The notes under the pieces are model-generated. The model saw only the letters and a program-made list of their open reading frames with translations. It was not told the DNA's origin and ran no database searches. DNA of 64,000 nt, taken from the NCBI GenBank assembly GCA_963575745.1, contig CAUYUJ010020282.1, positions 180,315 through 244,314 of the forward strand, written 5' to 3'. Positions 1 through 10,441 of the stretch are shown piece after piece (within the stretch, counting starts at the first letter, position 1; every line of letters starts with the position of its first letter). The DNA comes from Prorocentrum cordatum. Taxonomy: Eukaryota; Sar; Dinophyceae; Prorocentrales; Prorocentraceae. Position numbers and translations under genes: made by a program.

Positions 1-136
1 CGCCGTTATGCTGTGGTCTGCAGAGCTGTTAGGTTCTGCCGTGCTGGTCCGCCGTGCTGCTGTCTGCCGTGATGGTCTGCCATGCTCATGCGGTCTGCTG
101 CTGTGCTGGTCTGCTGCCGTGCTGCCGTGGTCTGGA
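1..136. repeat. Short tandem repeat, left flank of LINE-A
   Basis: Degenerate short repeat built from the words CCGTGCTG, CTGGTCTG and CTGTGGTCTG. The same repeat type, in the same orientation, recurs at 6302-6425 on the other side of LINE-A. This suggests that the retroelement split a pre-existing repeat tract. A single unit also appears near 8826-8845. Confidence 0.7.
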
Positions 137-999
137 ATTGAATAGAATGGAATTGAATGGCGGGGCCTTGAAGGCAAGACGAGGGCCCCGCCGGGGAGCC
201 GAACCCGACGGCGGGAGGCGGGCCGCCGAAGACCCCAGGGCCACACCGGGCAACGCACCCCCCGCTGGGGACCGACCGAGACCACGGAGGCGCGCTGTGG
301 CACCGAAGGCAGCAGGAGGGCGGATGGCGCCAGCCAGCAGACCCGCTCGCCTCACGCTGCCACCCAGCAGCGATAGGGCCATTCGGGCCCAGGGATAAGA
401 ACCTGGGCGCGGCAAATCCTTGCGCATAATCCAATGTGCAACCGACTCTCCAACTCGCTGGGCAACCAAGGAGCGGCCCCTACAAAAAAAAGCAAGATGC
501 GACAACGAGAACACGACATTCCGAAGTCGCGGACGAGGAAACACGGAACAACATCGCCTTGCCCGCGCAAGCCTGTCTTCTTTTTGAATGCCCCGCAAGT
601 GGCTTAGAGATGCGGCCTAGCCTGTTGCTGGGACCCGCGCTGGGCTCGATGGGGCAGACGGCTCAGCCCCGGAGAGCGAGGCCCCGCCCGCGCAGCCCCT
701 CCGCGCTGCGGCGCGCTCTCCCGCCGCGAGCCTCGCCGACAAGCGGGCCGCGGCGGGCCCGCGTGGCCCGCGTCCTCCGTCGCAGCTGTCGGCGCCGTCG
801 GCTCCTGCAGGCCTGCGCCCCTGGCGTCGGCGTGCCCTCCTCTCGGCTCGGCCCTCTCGCACCGCCGAGGCCCAACTCGCCATCTGGGCCTCGCCGAGGC
901 CGTGCGCGTCCGGGCAGGCTGCGCGGCTGCCGGCGGGCGCCTCGCGGGGGCTCTCGGCGGCGGCGGCGCCGCCGCTGGGACCTGTTGCAGCTCTGCCAA

Positions 1000-1405
1000 C
1001 GCGAGGGCCCTGGCTGGCGGTGGTCAGCTCTCCTGTGCTAGCACCTCCCGCCTCGCTCGCCTCGCCCTGGATCCCGGGCCACTCCGAATGCCGGTCCATC
1101 ACATCCTGCGGGGCCGAAGCCTGTTTCCGCAACCGCTGCGCGTCCTCTCCAGCAACGCGCCGCTTCTGTCGCCGTGGAGCACTCCAGGGTGGAAGCCTCG
1201 CTCCCGGAGGCTGCGCTTGCTCTTCAACGAGTTGTCATTGTGCCCGTGGCCGATGCAGCGGTCCTTGAGCTTCGGCTTGTTGCTGCCTCACCTCCGAGCT
1301 TCCTGTAGGCGCCGCAGCTGGTGCAAGCGACCAGCTCGTGCTCGCCTGCGCCGTCGCTGTAGCAGGCGCAGGCCAGCGCATAGCCCATGATGGCGGAGGT
1401 CGCGG
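1000..1405 (-). pseudogene. LINE-A C-terminal zinc-finger tail
   Basis: Minus-strand frames encode ELVACTSCGAYRKL, with a CxxC pair, followed in another frame by a basic segment ending SLRERGFHPGVLHG. LINE-B has a similar arrangement at its C-terminus (FCGRCGHL, then a basic segment). The function of this tail is unknown. The remaining sequence down to 137 is GC-rich and open in several frames and probably represents tail plus 3' UTR. No intact ORF is claimed. Confidence 0.5.
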
Positions 1406-1639
1406 TGCCGACGGCGACTCCACTGGTCTATGCAGCTGAGCGAACGCCTTCGACCTGCCGCCGCTTGGCCTGCTGCTCGTCGGCCTCGACCGCGGGCTCG
1501 GCGAAAACAACGCTCCTGCGCTCCGCGCCCTCGGGCAGGCCCTCGCAGTCCTTGGCCTCGATGCCCTGCCAGATGATCGAGGCCTGGGCGATCCGCCCCG
1601 CCCACTCGTGGGCCACTTCGGCGACGAAGGCATTGTATT

Positions 1640-2130
1640 GTGCTCGTCCACCGCCGCGTCGCCGACCTTGTGGAGGTGCGCTCCTGCCTCGGCCAACATG
1701 TCCGCGTGCTTGTTGCCGAGCAGCTGGCGCTCCGGGCTCGCCGCCGAAGGCGTCTCGTGGGGGCGGTGGGCGGGCACCTTCACCGCGACAACAGCGTCGG
1801 CCTCGAACGTGGCATGAATGCTCGACCACAAGTGCGAATTCGGCTTGTTGGCGGCCGTCGCGTGAGCTCTCCCGCGGCGGAGGCGGTCGACGGTGGAGCT
1901 GCAATCGATGTTCAGCTAGGTAACTGCAAGCCCTCCATGCGTGCTGAGCATCCAGACAGCGAGATCCCCCCGTCCTTGGCCGTCTGTTGCGGGCGAAGAT
2001 TGCGGCTCGCGCTGCCGCGCGCGCCCGCCGCCGGGTTGCCGCCGTCGTCGCGCCGAACGATGGGCCAGCCTGCCCGTCTGAGGTTGCCCTGGCACGGCTC
2101 GATGGCCTACCCGTCGAGGAACGGGCGCCC
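1640..2130 (-). pseudogene. LINE-A RNase H domain remnant
   Basis: RNase H removes the RNA strand of the RNA-DNA hybrid made during reverse transcription. Recognisable pieces in order on the minus strand are RRAGWPIV (first beta strands, near 2070), IDCSSTVDRL (a catalytic-Asp strand, near 1910) and AVKVPAHR followed by LLGNKHADMLAEAG (the last His and Asp motifs, near 1770-1690). They lie in at least two frames with stops between them. The first catalytic Asp region could not be read with confidence. Confidence 0.6.
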
Positions 2131-2329
2131 GTCGAGCAAGTCCTCCGTATGTCGCCTCCCCCACCGCGCGTGCGTGGCGTCTGTGCGCGGATCCTCCATC
2201 GGCGGTGCGGGCAGCCAACGCTTCGCGACGCGCTCCTCTGCTGCCTCTCCTCGTGCTCGTGCTCTGGCTGCACGGCGGCGCAGGCGGGCCGATATGGAGT
2301 CCCTGCGCGCGCCTTCGAGGACGAGGCAC

Positions 2330-2780
2330 TCGAAGGGCCTGTGCCAGGGCGCCCCCCGGTGCAGCATCTGCAACGCGCTCGCTCGCCAGCCTTGAAAAGC
2401 CCCGCCCGCGGCCAGAGTGCGTTGAAGAAGGGGGATGTGTCGACTGCTCGCTCTCTCGCGTCCAAGCCGCTCCGCGGCCCCAGGATGTCGCTGATGGCGT
2501 CCCGGAAGAGCGGCGTCCGCGTGCTTCTTTCTGTAGCGAGCCTGGCAAGCTCGCGGCAGTCAGAGGCTCGGCGCGCACCGAAGGCAGCTTCGACGCGGGG
2601 CTCTCGGGGGCCGATCCTGGCGAGGTCGAGCTTGTCGCCCTGGTCTGTGATCAGCGTCTTCGCCGAATCGAAACGCCAACTGGTCCTCGCCATGGTCAGC
2701 GCCGCCGCGTCGATGCGCGAGGCGCAGTGCGAACGGGGGGCGTGGCCGCCGCGAGGCGGGCCTCCGCAGCTGCTAGGCAC
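2330..2780 (-). pseudogene. LINE-A post-RT region with Cys knuckle
   Basis: Within an open minus-strand frame the peptide FFNALWPRAGLFKAGERARC runs into CRCCTGG. It has the look of the CxxC...HxxxC knuckle seen between RT and RNase H in LINE-B (CPHCGAPDS...WTC). The His/Cys half is not clear here. The frame stays open to about 1428, but the downstream part is mostly in the wrong frame for RNase H. Confidence 0.5.
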
Positions 2781-2989
2781 TTGGCCCCCATGCGCTCAGT
2801 CAAGCGGCTCCCCTGTCTGCAGCAAGCTCGCCAACATCTGCGCGGCTTGTCCCGCGATGATCGCGCTGGAGTCGAGATCCTGCTGTCGTGCCACCTCAGC
2901 TGTTCGCGCGCGGAAACCGATGGCGGAACCATTGGACCGCTTGCCTCCGTTGCGAGCCGCTGCTAGCAACCGGGCGTGGAGCTCGCCGT

Positions 2990-3770
2990 CGCCGATCCCC
3001 GTCGCCGTGCGGCCCCGGGCGAGGCCGGCTGCGGGCCCGCCCTGTGGGTCAGGTCCATCTCCGCGCCTGCCGCTGGGAAGCGCCACGGCCTCCTGGCCCG
3101 CGAGAGGGCGCCTGCGGCGCAAATGGTGGCCTCTTGCACGCCGCGCCAGGTGATCCTGGCGTCCGCGCCGAAGTCCCGCGCCTGGAGGGCTCGGCTGAAG
3201 CCCCAGCCCCTCGAGCCCCGCGTGTCATTCAGCTGCTGCGCCAGGCTGTGGCTGGAGGCCAAGAAGTGCGACTTGGCGGCGCTGAAGGGAAGGTGCTCCT
3301 CGCCCAGGGGCCTGGCGACCTCCGAGCCCGCCTGCCCGAGCTGCTGGGCCACGAGCCTCTCGGTGCCCACGGCCTGGAGCGCGATGTCGTCCACGACGTT
3401 GCGCGTCGCCGCCAGCGGCCTGCCCCCTCCTGGGGGGGAGCGACGCGCGGTAGTTTCGCAGGCGCAGCCAGCTAAGACTGTGCCCGGGGTTGAGATGGAC
3501 TCGGTCGCCATCCCTGCGAAGCTGATCAACCTCGGGCGCTGGCGCATGACCGGCAAGACTCTGAGGAGGCGCAGGTTGAAGCCGCGGGTTACGCCGCTCC
3601 GCCAGAAAGACCATCTGGGTGGCCATCAGCTCCAGACGCTGCGGTGCCCCCTCGTAGGCCGCCATGAGGTCCAGTGGCCGTTGCTGTAGCATTGCAGGGA
3701 GCAGCGGCACCTGCCGCGGGTGCAGCTGGTCGGCTTCGAGGCCCGCCTTGGGCGAATACCTCCTGCAGGC
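2990..3770 (-). pseudogene. LINE-A reverse transcriptase remnant lacking motif A
   Basis: The RT domain would copy element RNA into DNA. In minus-strand order I see the N-terminal palm (LEADQLHPRQVP, then APQRLELMATQMVFLAERR), motif B (GTVLAGCACETT) and motif C (VVDDIALQ, with the two catalytic Asp at about 3391-3386), followed by the thumb-side peptide QARDFGADARI. Only about 40 codons separate the N-terminal palm from motif B, so the motif A region with its catalytic Asp appears to be deleted. At least one frame change lies in this gap. The assignment rests on similarity to the better preserved RT of LINE-B. Confidence 0.65.
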
Positions 3771-3879
3771 TGAGCGGAGCTACTCCAGGGTGGGCGCTGG
3801 GAGGGGCCAGTCCCGAACATCCCAGGCCTCAGCTCCTGCGCGTGCTGCGATGCCCGCCTGCTGCTGCGGGCCCTGCCAG

Positions 3880-4690
3880 CTGGCGGTCAGCTGGTCGACC
3901 GCCCTCGTGCCGGCGAGGGCCCTGTGGGGTCGGGGTCCTGGACCTGTGGAGGCGTGGCCGCCTTCGCGAGGCGGTGGGCCGGGCGCCCTCCTCGCTGGAC
4001 TGCCTCCTGGGCCAAGCGCCTCCAGGCCGCTGAGCTGGCGGCCCGCCTCGGCGCTGGGGACTGGCTAGCCGCTGCTGGAGGACGGCGATGGCTCGCGTGC
4101 CCGTGGTGGGCCCCTGCCTGGTGGAAGGGGTCGGCCCGATTCGAGGTGTCGACCTTGTGCTCGCCGCTCTCCCCGTCGCTCTTGGCCTCTGCGGTGGCTT
4201 TGCAAAGGAGATGGGCGCGCCTGCTTGCCTCCTCCTCGCGCCGCTTGCAGTGGTGGGGCTGCCGGCGCTTGGTCTTCTCGGCCTTGAGCCCTGCAGCCCC
4301 TGCAACCCGATGTGGTGCATCTGCCTCAGCCTGTGCACCTTCTGGACAAGCGCGCTGAAAGGCGCCCAGGCGCGCCCGGGGCCATTGGCGCGGCCCGCGT
4401 GCTGCTTCGCCTGCGCGGCGGGGATGCCGTGGATGCCGACGAGCGTCCCTTTGGCTGCCTGGGCCCAAGGTCGCGTGGCTGCGCCGAAATCGGTCGGCAG
4501 GCCTCCTGCTGCCGGGCTCCAGTCTGCGGCTGCTGGCCTCCAGCCGCAGGGCCCGAGGCGCTCGCAGGCTAATCCTCCTCGTGGGCCTCGAGGTCCTCGG
4601 CAGCGATGTCGGGGGGGCGCCCTGGCCTGGCGGAGGCCTGGGCCGAGGCGTCGGCGCGGGCGTCCTGGAGCTGCAACGGCGCCGAGGTAT
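3880..4690 (-). pseudogene. LINE-A linker between endonuclease and RT
   Basis: A basic and helical minus-strand region with peptides such as GLKAEKTKRRQPHHCKRREE and LLCKATAEAKSDGESGEHK. LINE-B has an equivalent basic helical linker of about 200 codons between its endonuclease and RT. No enzymatic motif is visible, and several frames are open because of high GC content. Confidence 0.4.
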
Positions 4691-5290
4691 GCGGGTGCAG
4701 CCCGAAGCCTTCGGCGTGGCCGCGCAAGAGGCTGTGCAGTGAGCCTGGGCCTGCGAGCTCACGACCCAGTCGTGCTCGTGCTCCAGCCCCTCGGCGAAGC
4801 AGGTGGCCTCCCGCGGTCCCGTGTAGACTCCCCGCTGGGCCGAGGGCCAGGCCTGCCCCTCGAAGCAGCTGGGCCCCATGTTGAAGTCGGCCTGCAGCGG
4901 CCGAGGCAGGCCGCCAGACGTAGCCGCGAGGTCGGCGAAAGCTGCGAACATGTCGATGTTGAGGCCCGTGGGGCCGTCGGGGTGCTGGATGTAAGCTGAG
5001 TTTACCGCTGCTTCGAAGAATGTCGGGGCCGCCGCCGTGACCGCCGGCATCCTGTGCTTCGGGTCGGCAGGCAGCGCCCAGCGGGGCTCCATCGCCTGGA
5101 GGTCGCTGCGCGCTAGCACCGCGACGCCGCCCGAGTTGGCCGGCGGCCCTGCCTTGTCGGTGGGCGCGGCTGCGTGCGGGAAGGCCGCGTGCCCCGGGCC
5201 GCGCGCGCGGCCTCGGGCCTCTGCCAGCTGGGCCCGCGCGGGGCGCGTCTGCTCCCCTCTGGGCCACGCCGACAATGCAAGAGGGCGAAC
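4690..5290 (-). pseudogene. LINE-A endonuclease (EEP-type) remnant
   Basis: The endonuclease nicks target DNA to prime reverse transcription. Within the open minus-strand frame starting at 5275, GGVAVLARSDL marks the middle of an exonuclease-endonuclease-phosphatase fold. QADFNMGPS is the GDxN-type catalytic loop (canonical G replaced by A), and HDWVVSSQAQA resembles the late DxxxxS strand. The N-terminal QE(H) motif and the final catalytic His are not readable. Frame-mixed residues follow the last motif. Confidence 0.6.
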
Positions 5291-5995
5291 GCCTCGGGTC
5301 CGTTGAATGCCGCCAAAGTGGTCCGCTGCTGCTCAGCGGTCGCTTTGTGGAGCCGAGCCTGCTGCTCTGCGAGTGCGGTCTCGCTGTCCTCGACCTTCCG
5401 GGTGCGCGCCGCAACTCGCTCGTGGATCTCGGCCAAATCCTGTTCGGCAGCAGCGAGCTCCGTCTTGGCCTTCTCGAGATAGCGCTCGCGTTTGCGGCCC
5501 TGCTTGCTGGGCTCGGACAAAGTGAAGCCTGCTGTGTGCAGGATGACCTCCACTGGGCGTTCCGCTTGCTTGGCGTCTCGCTGCGTTGCTTCGGCCGTGG
5601 CTGGCCCGCGCTTCGCCCGCTCGAAGTCGCCCTGCAGCGCGGCCGTGATGGCGTCGGACCGCGCCTCCGAGTTGCCGAGGATGCTCTCCAGCTGCAGGAC
5701 CGTGGTGCGGTGGCGCTCGACGTCGGCTGCTGCCTCCTGTGCCTTCCTGCCGCTGCCTCCTCCTTGGCCTTGGCTGGCTGCGCTGGTCCCAGCGCTCGTG
5801 GCCGAGGCGGCGCGGGAAGCCGCGGCTGCGCGCTTGGCCGCGCGCTTGGCTTGCGCCCACGGGGCTGCATGACGAACCCCTCGGTGTCGGTCTCTGGCGG
5901 GGCTGCGGCGCCTCGGTCAGCTCCTGTGGACGCCTTGGCCCCGGCGGGGCCTTGCGGCCGCATGCCCTGCAGGCCACTTTGTCACGCCAGTTCCA
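5290..5995 (-). pseudogene. LINE-A N-terminal zinc finger and coiled coil
   Basis: Near 5990-5955 the minus strand reads WNWRDKVACRACGRK, a Trp- and CxxC-containing motif like the N-terminal fingers of LINE-B and LINE-C. A frame change follows. Then a coiled-coil frame runs from about 5735 to 5320 with ADVERHRTTVLQLES, TAGFTLSEPSKQG and KTELAAAEQDLAEIHERV, rich in heptad Leu/Ala and charged residues. This corresponds to the RNA-binding or assembly part of the element protein, by inference. Confidence 0.55.
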
Positions 5996-6279
5996 GGAGC
6001 GACGCGTCCGAGCCGACCAGACTCAATAGGCGCCGTCGGCTGGCTTACCATAAGTACGGGCACTGCTGGCGTCGACCTCGGCTCGAGAACGCTTCCCTGC
6101 TGGCTTGCCACCGTCCGCCATGGCTGCTCTGCTTGGGGAGTGGGGCCTCGCGGCCGATCGCTGCGGCCCCGCTGCGCAGCACGCAAATGAGAACAACCGC
6201 GCAACTTCTGGCTTTTAGCGGGGCGTCACTCGCGCTCAGGAACGCCCGGCGGACTCGCAGTCGTCGGGGTCGCCATGTT

Positions 6280-6301
6280 CTCGAACAAAATTGCTTCGGA
6301 A
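6280..6301 (-). other. Degenerate spliced-leader-like relic at the LINE-A 5' end
   Basis: On the minus strand this segment aligns to the dinoflagellate spliced leader at about 17 of 22 positions with one gap. Conserved parts are CCG, AGC and ATTTTG. It ends exactly where the flanking short tandem repeat begins, the same position that a much better match occupies in LINE-B. The next ATG is about 10 bases downstream. Alone it would be weak; position and analogy raise the confidence. Confidence 0.45.
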
Positions 6302-6425
6302 GCCTGCCATGCTGGTCTTGCTTGCTGCTGTGGTCTGCCGTACTGGTCTGCCGTGCTCCTGTGGTCTACCGTGCTGGTCGGCCGTGCTGCTGTGATCAGC
6401 CGTGCTCTTGTGGGACGGATCCTCC
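6302..6425. repeat. Short tandem repeat, right flank of LINE-A
   Basis: Words CCGTGCTGGTC, CTGTGGTCTGCC and GCCGTGCTGCTGTG are repeated with variation, as at 1-136 and in the same orientation. Nothing else is seen from 6426 to 6614 apart from short T, GTT and C runs near 6440-6472. Confidence 0.65.
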
Positions 6426-6614
6426 AACGTCCCCAGTCTAGTTTTTTTTTGTTGTTGTTGTTCCCCCCCCCGACGTCGATGCCAACATGTTGTAGTTTAG
6501 TGAAGATGTCCAAAGCGAAATCTTAAATCTTGTCGTCTTGATGGGCGCTCGTGTGGCTATCTCGGGGCCTGATGTGGGTTACCTTGGACCGCCGTGATGC
6601 CTCCAACAACGAGC

Positions 6615-8496
6615 CCACTTCGATCTTAGAGAGAGCGTGATCCACCGCCGCTTTACTGTGGACAATTCCCCCCCTCTTCCTCCAAAACCTGTGGTTCCTC
6701 CCCCCTTGGAAAACCCCACTCCTCTGCTGGACCCCACCCCTCTTCCCCCTGGCAAAACCCTCCCCTAACCCTTCCCCCCCCTTTGGAAAACCGGGGGGGT
6801 CACTACCGGTTCGACCCCCCCCCACTCCAGAAATAAGAAGGGGGTCATTACTAGTTCGACCCCCCCTCTTCTCCCCTCCCTTCCAAAAAACGGGGGGGGG
6901 GGTCACTACTGGTTCGAGCCCCCTCTCCCCCGAAAAACCGGGGGGGGTCACTACAGGTTCGAGCCCCCCCCACTCACCCGCCGGCAAACGACTCCCGGGT
7001 CCCCACCACCGTCCGCACCACATCCCCCACTGCTGTCCCCAGCGCCACTGTCCCCACCACCAGTGTCCCCGCCACTGTTCCCACCAAGGTCCCCCTCTCC
7101 ACTTCCCCCACGGTCCCCACCACCGTCCCACTGTCCCCACTGTCCCACTGTCCCCGCCGCTGTCCCGCTGAGTTGTCCCACTGTTCTCACCGCTGTCCCC
7201 AATGTCCCCACCACTGTCCCCACTGTACCTCTGTCCCTTTGTCCCACCACCGTCCTCGCCACCGCCCTCACCACTGTCCCAGTGTCCCCAGTATCCCCAC
7301 CACTGTCCAACTGCTCCCCCACCACTGTCTCCGCCACCACCGTCCCCACCACTGTCCCACAGTCCCCACCAGTGTCCCACTGTCCCCACCGTTCCCACCA
7401 TTGTCCCCGTTGCTCCCGCCAGTGCCCCCACTAGTGTCTCACTTCCCCCACTCTCCCCGCCATTGTCCCACCACGGTCCCACGCTCCCCACTGTCCCCAA
7501 TGTTCCCTCCATTGTCCCGGTGTCCCACCGTCCCACTGTCCACCCCGCCGTCCCATTGAGCTGTCCCACTGTTCCCACCAATGTCCCCACTGTCCCCACC
7601 ACTGTCCCCACCGCACCTCTGCCCCACCACATTCCTCGCCACCGCCCTCACCACTGTCCCCACCACTGTCTCACTGTCCCCAGTCCCACCACTGTCCCAC
7701 TGTCCCCACACCACTGTCCCCACCACCGCCGTCCCCACCTCTGTCCCACAGTCCCCACCAGTGTCCCACTGTCCCCACAGTTCCCGCCATTGTCCCCGCT
7801 GTCCCAACCAGTGCCCCCACCAGTGTCTCACTGTCCCCACTCTCCCCACCATTGTCCCACCACGGTCTCACTCTCCCAATTGTCCCCCCTGTCCCCACCA
7901 CTGTCCCCACTGTCCCCACTGTTCCCGCCAGTATCCCGCTGTCCCCACTGTCCCCGCCGCTGTCCCACCGAGCTATCCCACTGTCCCGACTGTCTCCGTC
8001 ACTGTCCCACTGTCCCCATTGTCCCCGCCACTCTCCCCAGTGTACTACTGTCCCACCACCATCCTCACCACCGCCTTCACCTCTGTCCCCACCACTACCG
8101 CCCCACATCTGTCCCACTGTCCCCACCACTGTCCCGCTGTCCCCTCACCACTGTCCCCACCACCACCTTCCCCACCAGTGTCCCGCTGTCCGCACCAATG
8201 TCCCACTGTCCCCACACCACTGTCCCCACCACCGCCGTCCCCACCACTGTCCCAATATCCCCACCACTGTCCACGTGTACCGACGAGCGGGAATCGTTTG
8301 CCGGCGGCAAAGGGGGGGGGGCTCGAACCGGTAGTGCCCCTCCCCCCTTTTCATGTTGGAGTGGAGGTGTGGGGGGTCGAACCGGCAGTGACCCCCCCCG
8401 GTTTCCGAGCGGGGGGGGGGACGGGTTGGGAACCCCCAGTGACCCCCACAGTTTTCCGCCAGCAGCGGTAAAACACGCTCTTTCCGATCTTACAAA
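6615..8496. repeat. Inverted-repeat element enclosing a minisatellite
   Basis: The left end (AGAGAGCGTGATCCACCGCC, about 6630-6649) matches the reverse complement of the right end (about 8461-8490). The inner ends also match: CCGCCGGCAAACGACTCCCG near 6980 against the reverse complement of the sequence at 8287-8307. The arms are about 390 bp (left) and 210 bp (right) and enclose a C-rich tandem repeat. Both arms carry a spaced motif TCACTACCGGTTCGA, four times on the left and three times, inverted, on the right. No target-site duplication was found. No protein is supported; long frames here are repeat artefacts. Confidence 0.65.
7004..8283. repeat. CCACTGTCCC-type minisatellite
   Basis: About 1.28 kb made of variants of GTCCCCACCACTGTCCC, with a basic period near 10 bp and frequent 6-12 bp slippage variants. 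The plus strand is strongly C-rich. All six frames give long low-complexity translations (Pro/Ser/Thr on plus, Gly/Val/Thr on minus), which I do not treat as genes. Confidence 0.85.
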
Positions 8497-8499
8497 CAT

Positions 8500-9130
8500 A
8501 TACTGTCTGAATATGTCCGCAACGAGATCGCCATTTACTGTGAGGCTGGTTCGAGAGCGATGCCAAAGCGGTGTCAGCTACGCTTTTTGTTCGAACCTGT
8601 GCATCCGAATTTCATTTTCAGGAGTCTGTCCCCAGCGAAACCGTCATTTTTCGGGAGTCCTCAAGGCGCTGTTGGAGCCATCCAGGGGTCCTTTTTGGCC
8701 CTTGTTACCTCGTTTCGAACGCTTCAAGAAGCGATGCCAAGACGAGGTTGAGCACATATTTGTTCTGTGAGGAAGTCCCGAATGCAATGGGCACTTGGAG
8801 AAACGACGTCGAACCATACAGCAATGTTGGTCTGCCGTGCTGGTGCTCATTTTCTGAGGATGTCTCGAACGAGAGCGTAGTTCTTAACATGAGAGGCGTT
8901 AGCGGAACTGTATCGCCATCCTATGTGTTCGACGATGTCTCGAGCGAAACGTCCATCGAGAGGATCAAGCACAAAATGCGTACCCGATGTTGGAGGATGT
9001 CTCGAGCGAGCCACTAGTTTTTGGCAGAAGACGATGTAACATTCAGTTGATTTTTAGGGAGTATGTATCACGCGCAATGCTAAAACAACACTTTCCCCAG
9101 CGAGTGGTCCGATGTGGTCAACCACTATGT
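8500..9130. repeat. Dispersed GAGGATGTCTCGAGCGAAAC repeats
   Basis: A degenerate motif GAGGATGTCTCGAGCGAAAC recurs at about 8858, 8935 and 8995, with weaker versions near 8620 and 9060. The same word occurs in reverse orientation inside the array to the right (about 10477-10497 and 13052-13072). The segment is less GC-rich than its neighbours. No gene is supported. Confidence 0.55.
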
Positions 9131-9559
9131 ATAGTTCAATATTTCAGATATGTTACATATCCGGCCAGAACGTCCAAATCGCTTCCCGTTCATCGAAGAC
9201 TCTTCCCGCCATCCGCCAGCGAAGCCCCGTGTGCGAGATGGACCCTTTAGTTCGAGATTTCTTTACATCACATACATAGGGTCCGCGCCAGAGGCGCTTC
9301 CCGTCATCCGCCACCGTGCCCTGAGGCACGAGTTGGAGTGTCCTCAAGTACAGGGTGAACAGAGGTAGGCGTGCTGGTGGCCTTGCCTCTGCCGGCGCGC
9401 CAGTGGCGCGCAGCCCTAATTAGTTAATTAATGAAGCCGAAACCTAGGTCCTCAGGTCCGAGGCCTAGTACATTAGTTAACTAACGAGTGTCCTAGGAAC
9501 CTAATCAGGTCCTTGGCCTAGTTCCTTAAACCTCCGTCCTCACTCTTGGTGATTCTTGT
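9131..9559. other. Intergenic, no gene seen
   Basis: Mixed-composition sequence with a short AT-rich stretch near 9418-9485 containing TTAGTTAATTAA and AGTTAACTAA. CCTAGG-type words (AACCTAGG, AGGCCTAG, GGCCTAG) recur at 9440-9530. No coding signal or RNA gene is recognised. Confidence 0.5.
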
Positions 9560-10307
9560 CGGGGCCCGAGACTGCCAAATCATCTTCTGGGGCTCCTGGC
9601 GCGCCCCCTGGGGCGCGCCGCGTGCCTCGGGGACACAATCTCTCGTCTTCCTGCAGTTTTTGTTTAGGGGGACCCAGGAGGGCCCCAAGGACGGGCCAAG
9701 AGGGCTCCAAGATGCCGCCCAGACGGTCCAAGAGGGCTCCCGAATCGCCGCACGATCGGTCCAAGGTGCCCAAGATGTCCCCGAGACGGCCCAAGCCTTC
9801 GAGACGCCCCCAAGGAGAGCCCCAGGAACCTTCCCAAGAGGGCCCCGAAAGGCCAAACTTATTGATTTGCTGATGGTTTTCCAATGATCTTGGGACCCTC
9901 GACTTTTCGAGCGAGGCCTCTAAAATCTCCTCAAGGCGGCCCAAGAGGCCCCCATGAGGGCCTCAACACGGCCCAAGAGGGTTCCAAAACGGCCCCAGAG
10001 ACGCCCAATACTGCCCCAGAGGGCCAACAAAAACAATCCCCAAAAAGGCACAAGAAGGGGAACTCGAACCGAAAATCCGAGTCTTCCGCCCGAAGAGGCC
10101 CCCAAAGGCCCCAAGAGGCCCCGAAGAGGCCCCAAGAGATCCCCAAGGGGGTCCGAAAACGCTTCCAAACGCGCCAGAACGGCCCCCGAAACTTCAACAC
10201 TGCCCCCAAAAAGCCTCCAAGAGGCCTCCCGCGACATCCCAGCGAACATCCTGAAGGCCTTTGGCCCACAACTCAGGCACGGTGGCGGGATGGGCCGAGG
10301 TCCTTTA

Positions 10308-10441
10308 AATCCGCCGCCCCCTGTCGATTCATCGCAGGGGTGCCTGGCGTGCTGAACCCTCTCGGTTTTGGGTCTGGTTCTTTTTCCAAAAGAACTCCAA
10401 AAGAACTCCCCCTAGGGCTCCGGCACGTCCCGCCGGCCACC
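10308..10441 (+). repeat. Hairpin repeat, partial copy (3' half)
   Basis: Second half of the repeat described at 11164-11428, from CCGCCGCCCCCTG to GTCCCGCCGG. It is followed by the reverse of the GAGGATGTC motif at about 10477 before the array resumes. Confidence 0.7.

Larger units (their letters stand above)
137..6301 (-). mobile_element. LINE-A: decayed full-length non-LTR retrotransposon (endonuclease, RT, RNase H)
   Basis: Read on the minus strand, the pieces occur in the expected order for an apurinic-endonuclease LINE that also carries RNase H: spliced-leader-like 5' end, Cys zinc finger and coiled coil, endonuclease, reverse transcriptase, Cys/His knuckle, RNase H and C-terminal zinc finger. 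The pieces lie in different frames with stops between them, so the copy is dead. The length of about 6.16 kb nearly equals LINE-B. Boundaries are inferred from the spliced-leader relic at the 5' end and the matching repeat flanks on both sides. The 3' end, near 137-165, carries a repeated TTCAATTCCAT-like word and no obvious poly(A). The clade cannot be assigned by eye. Confidence 0.75.

Noticed and set aside
436-1041. Plus-strand 201-codon Arg-rich frame and overlapping minus frames
   Set aside because: Open because of very high GC content; the region is better explained as the 3' part of minus-strand LINE-A.
6796-6962. GGTTCGA words resembling the tRNA T-arm
   Set aside because: No acceptor, D or anticodon stems around them; they belong to the repeated TCACTACCGGTTCGA motif.
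7063-8770. 522-codon Pro/Ser-rich frame and minus-strand Gly/Val-rich frames
   Set aside because: Pure minisatellite translation crossing the inverted-repeat arms; no start context or domain.
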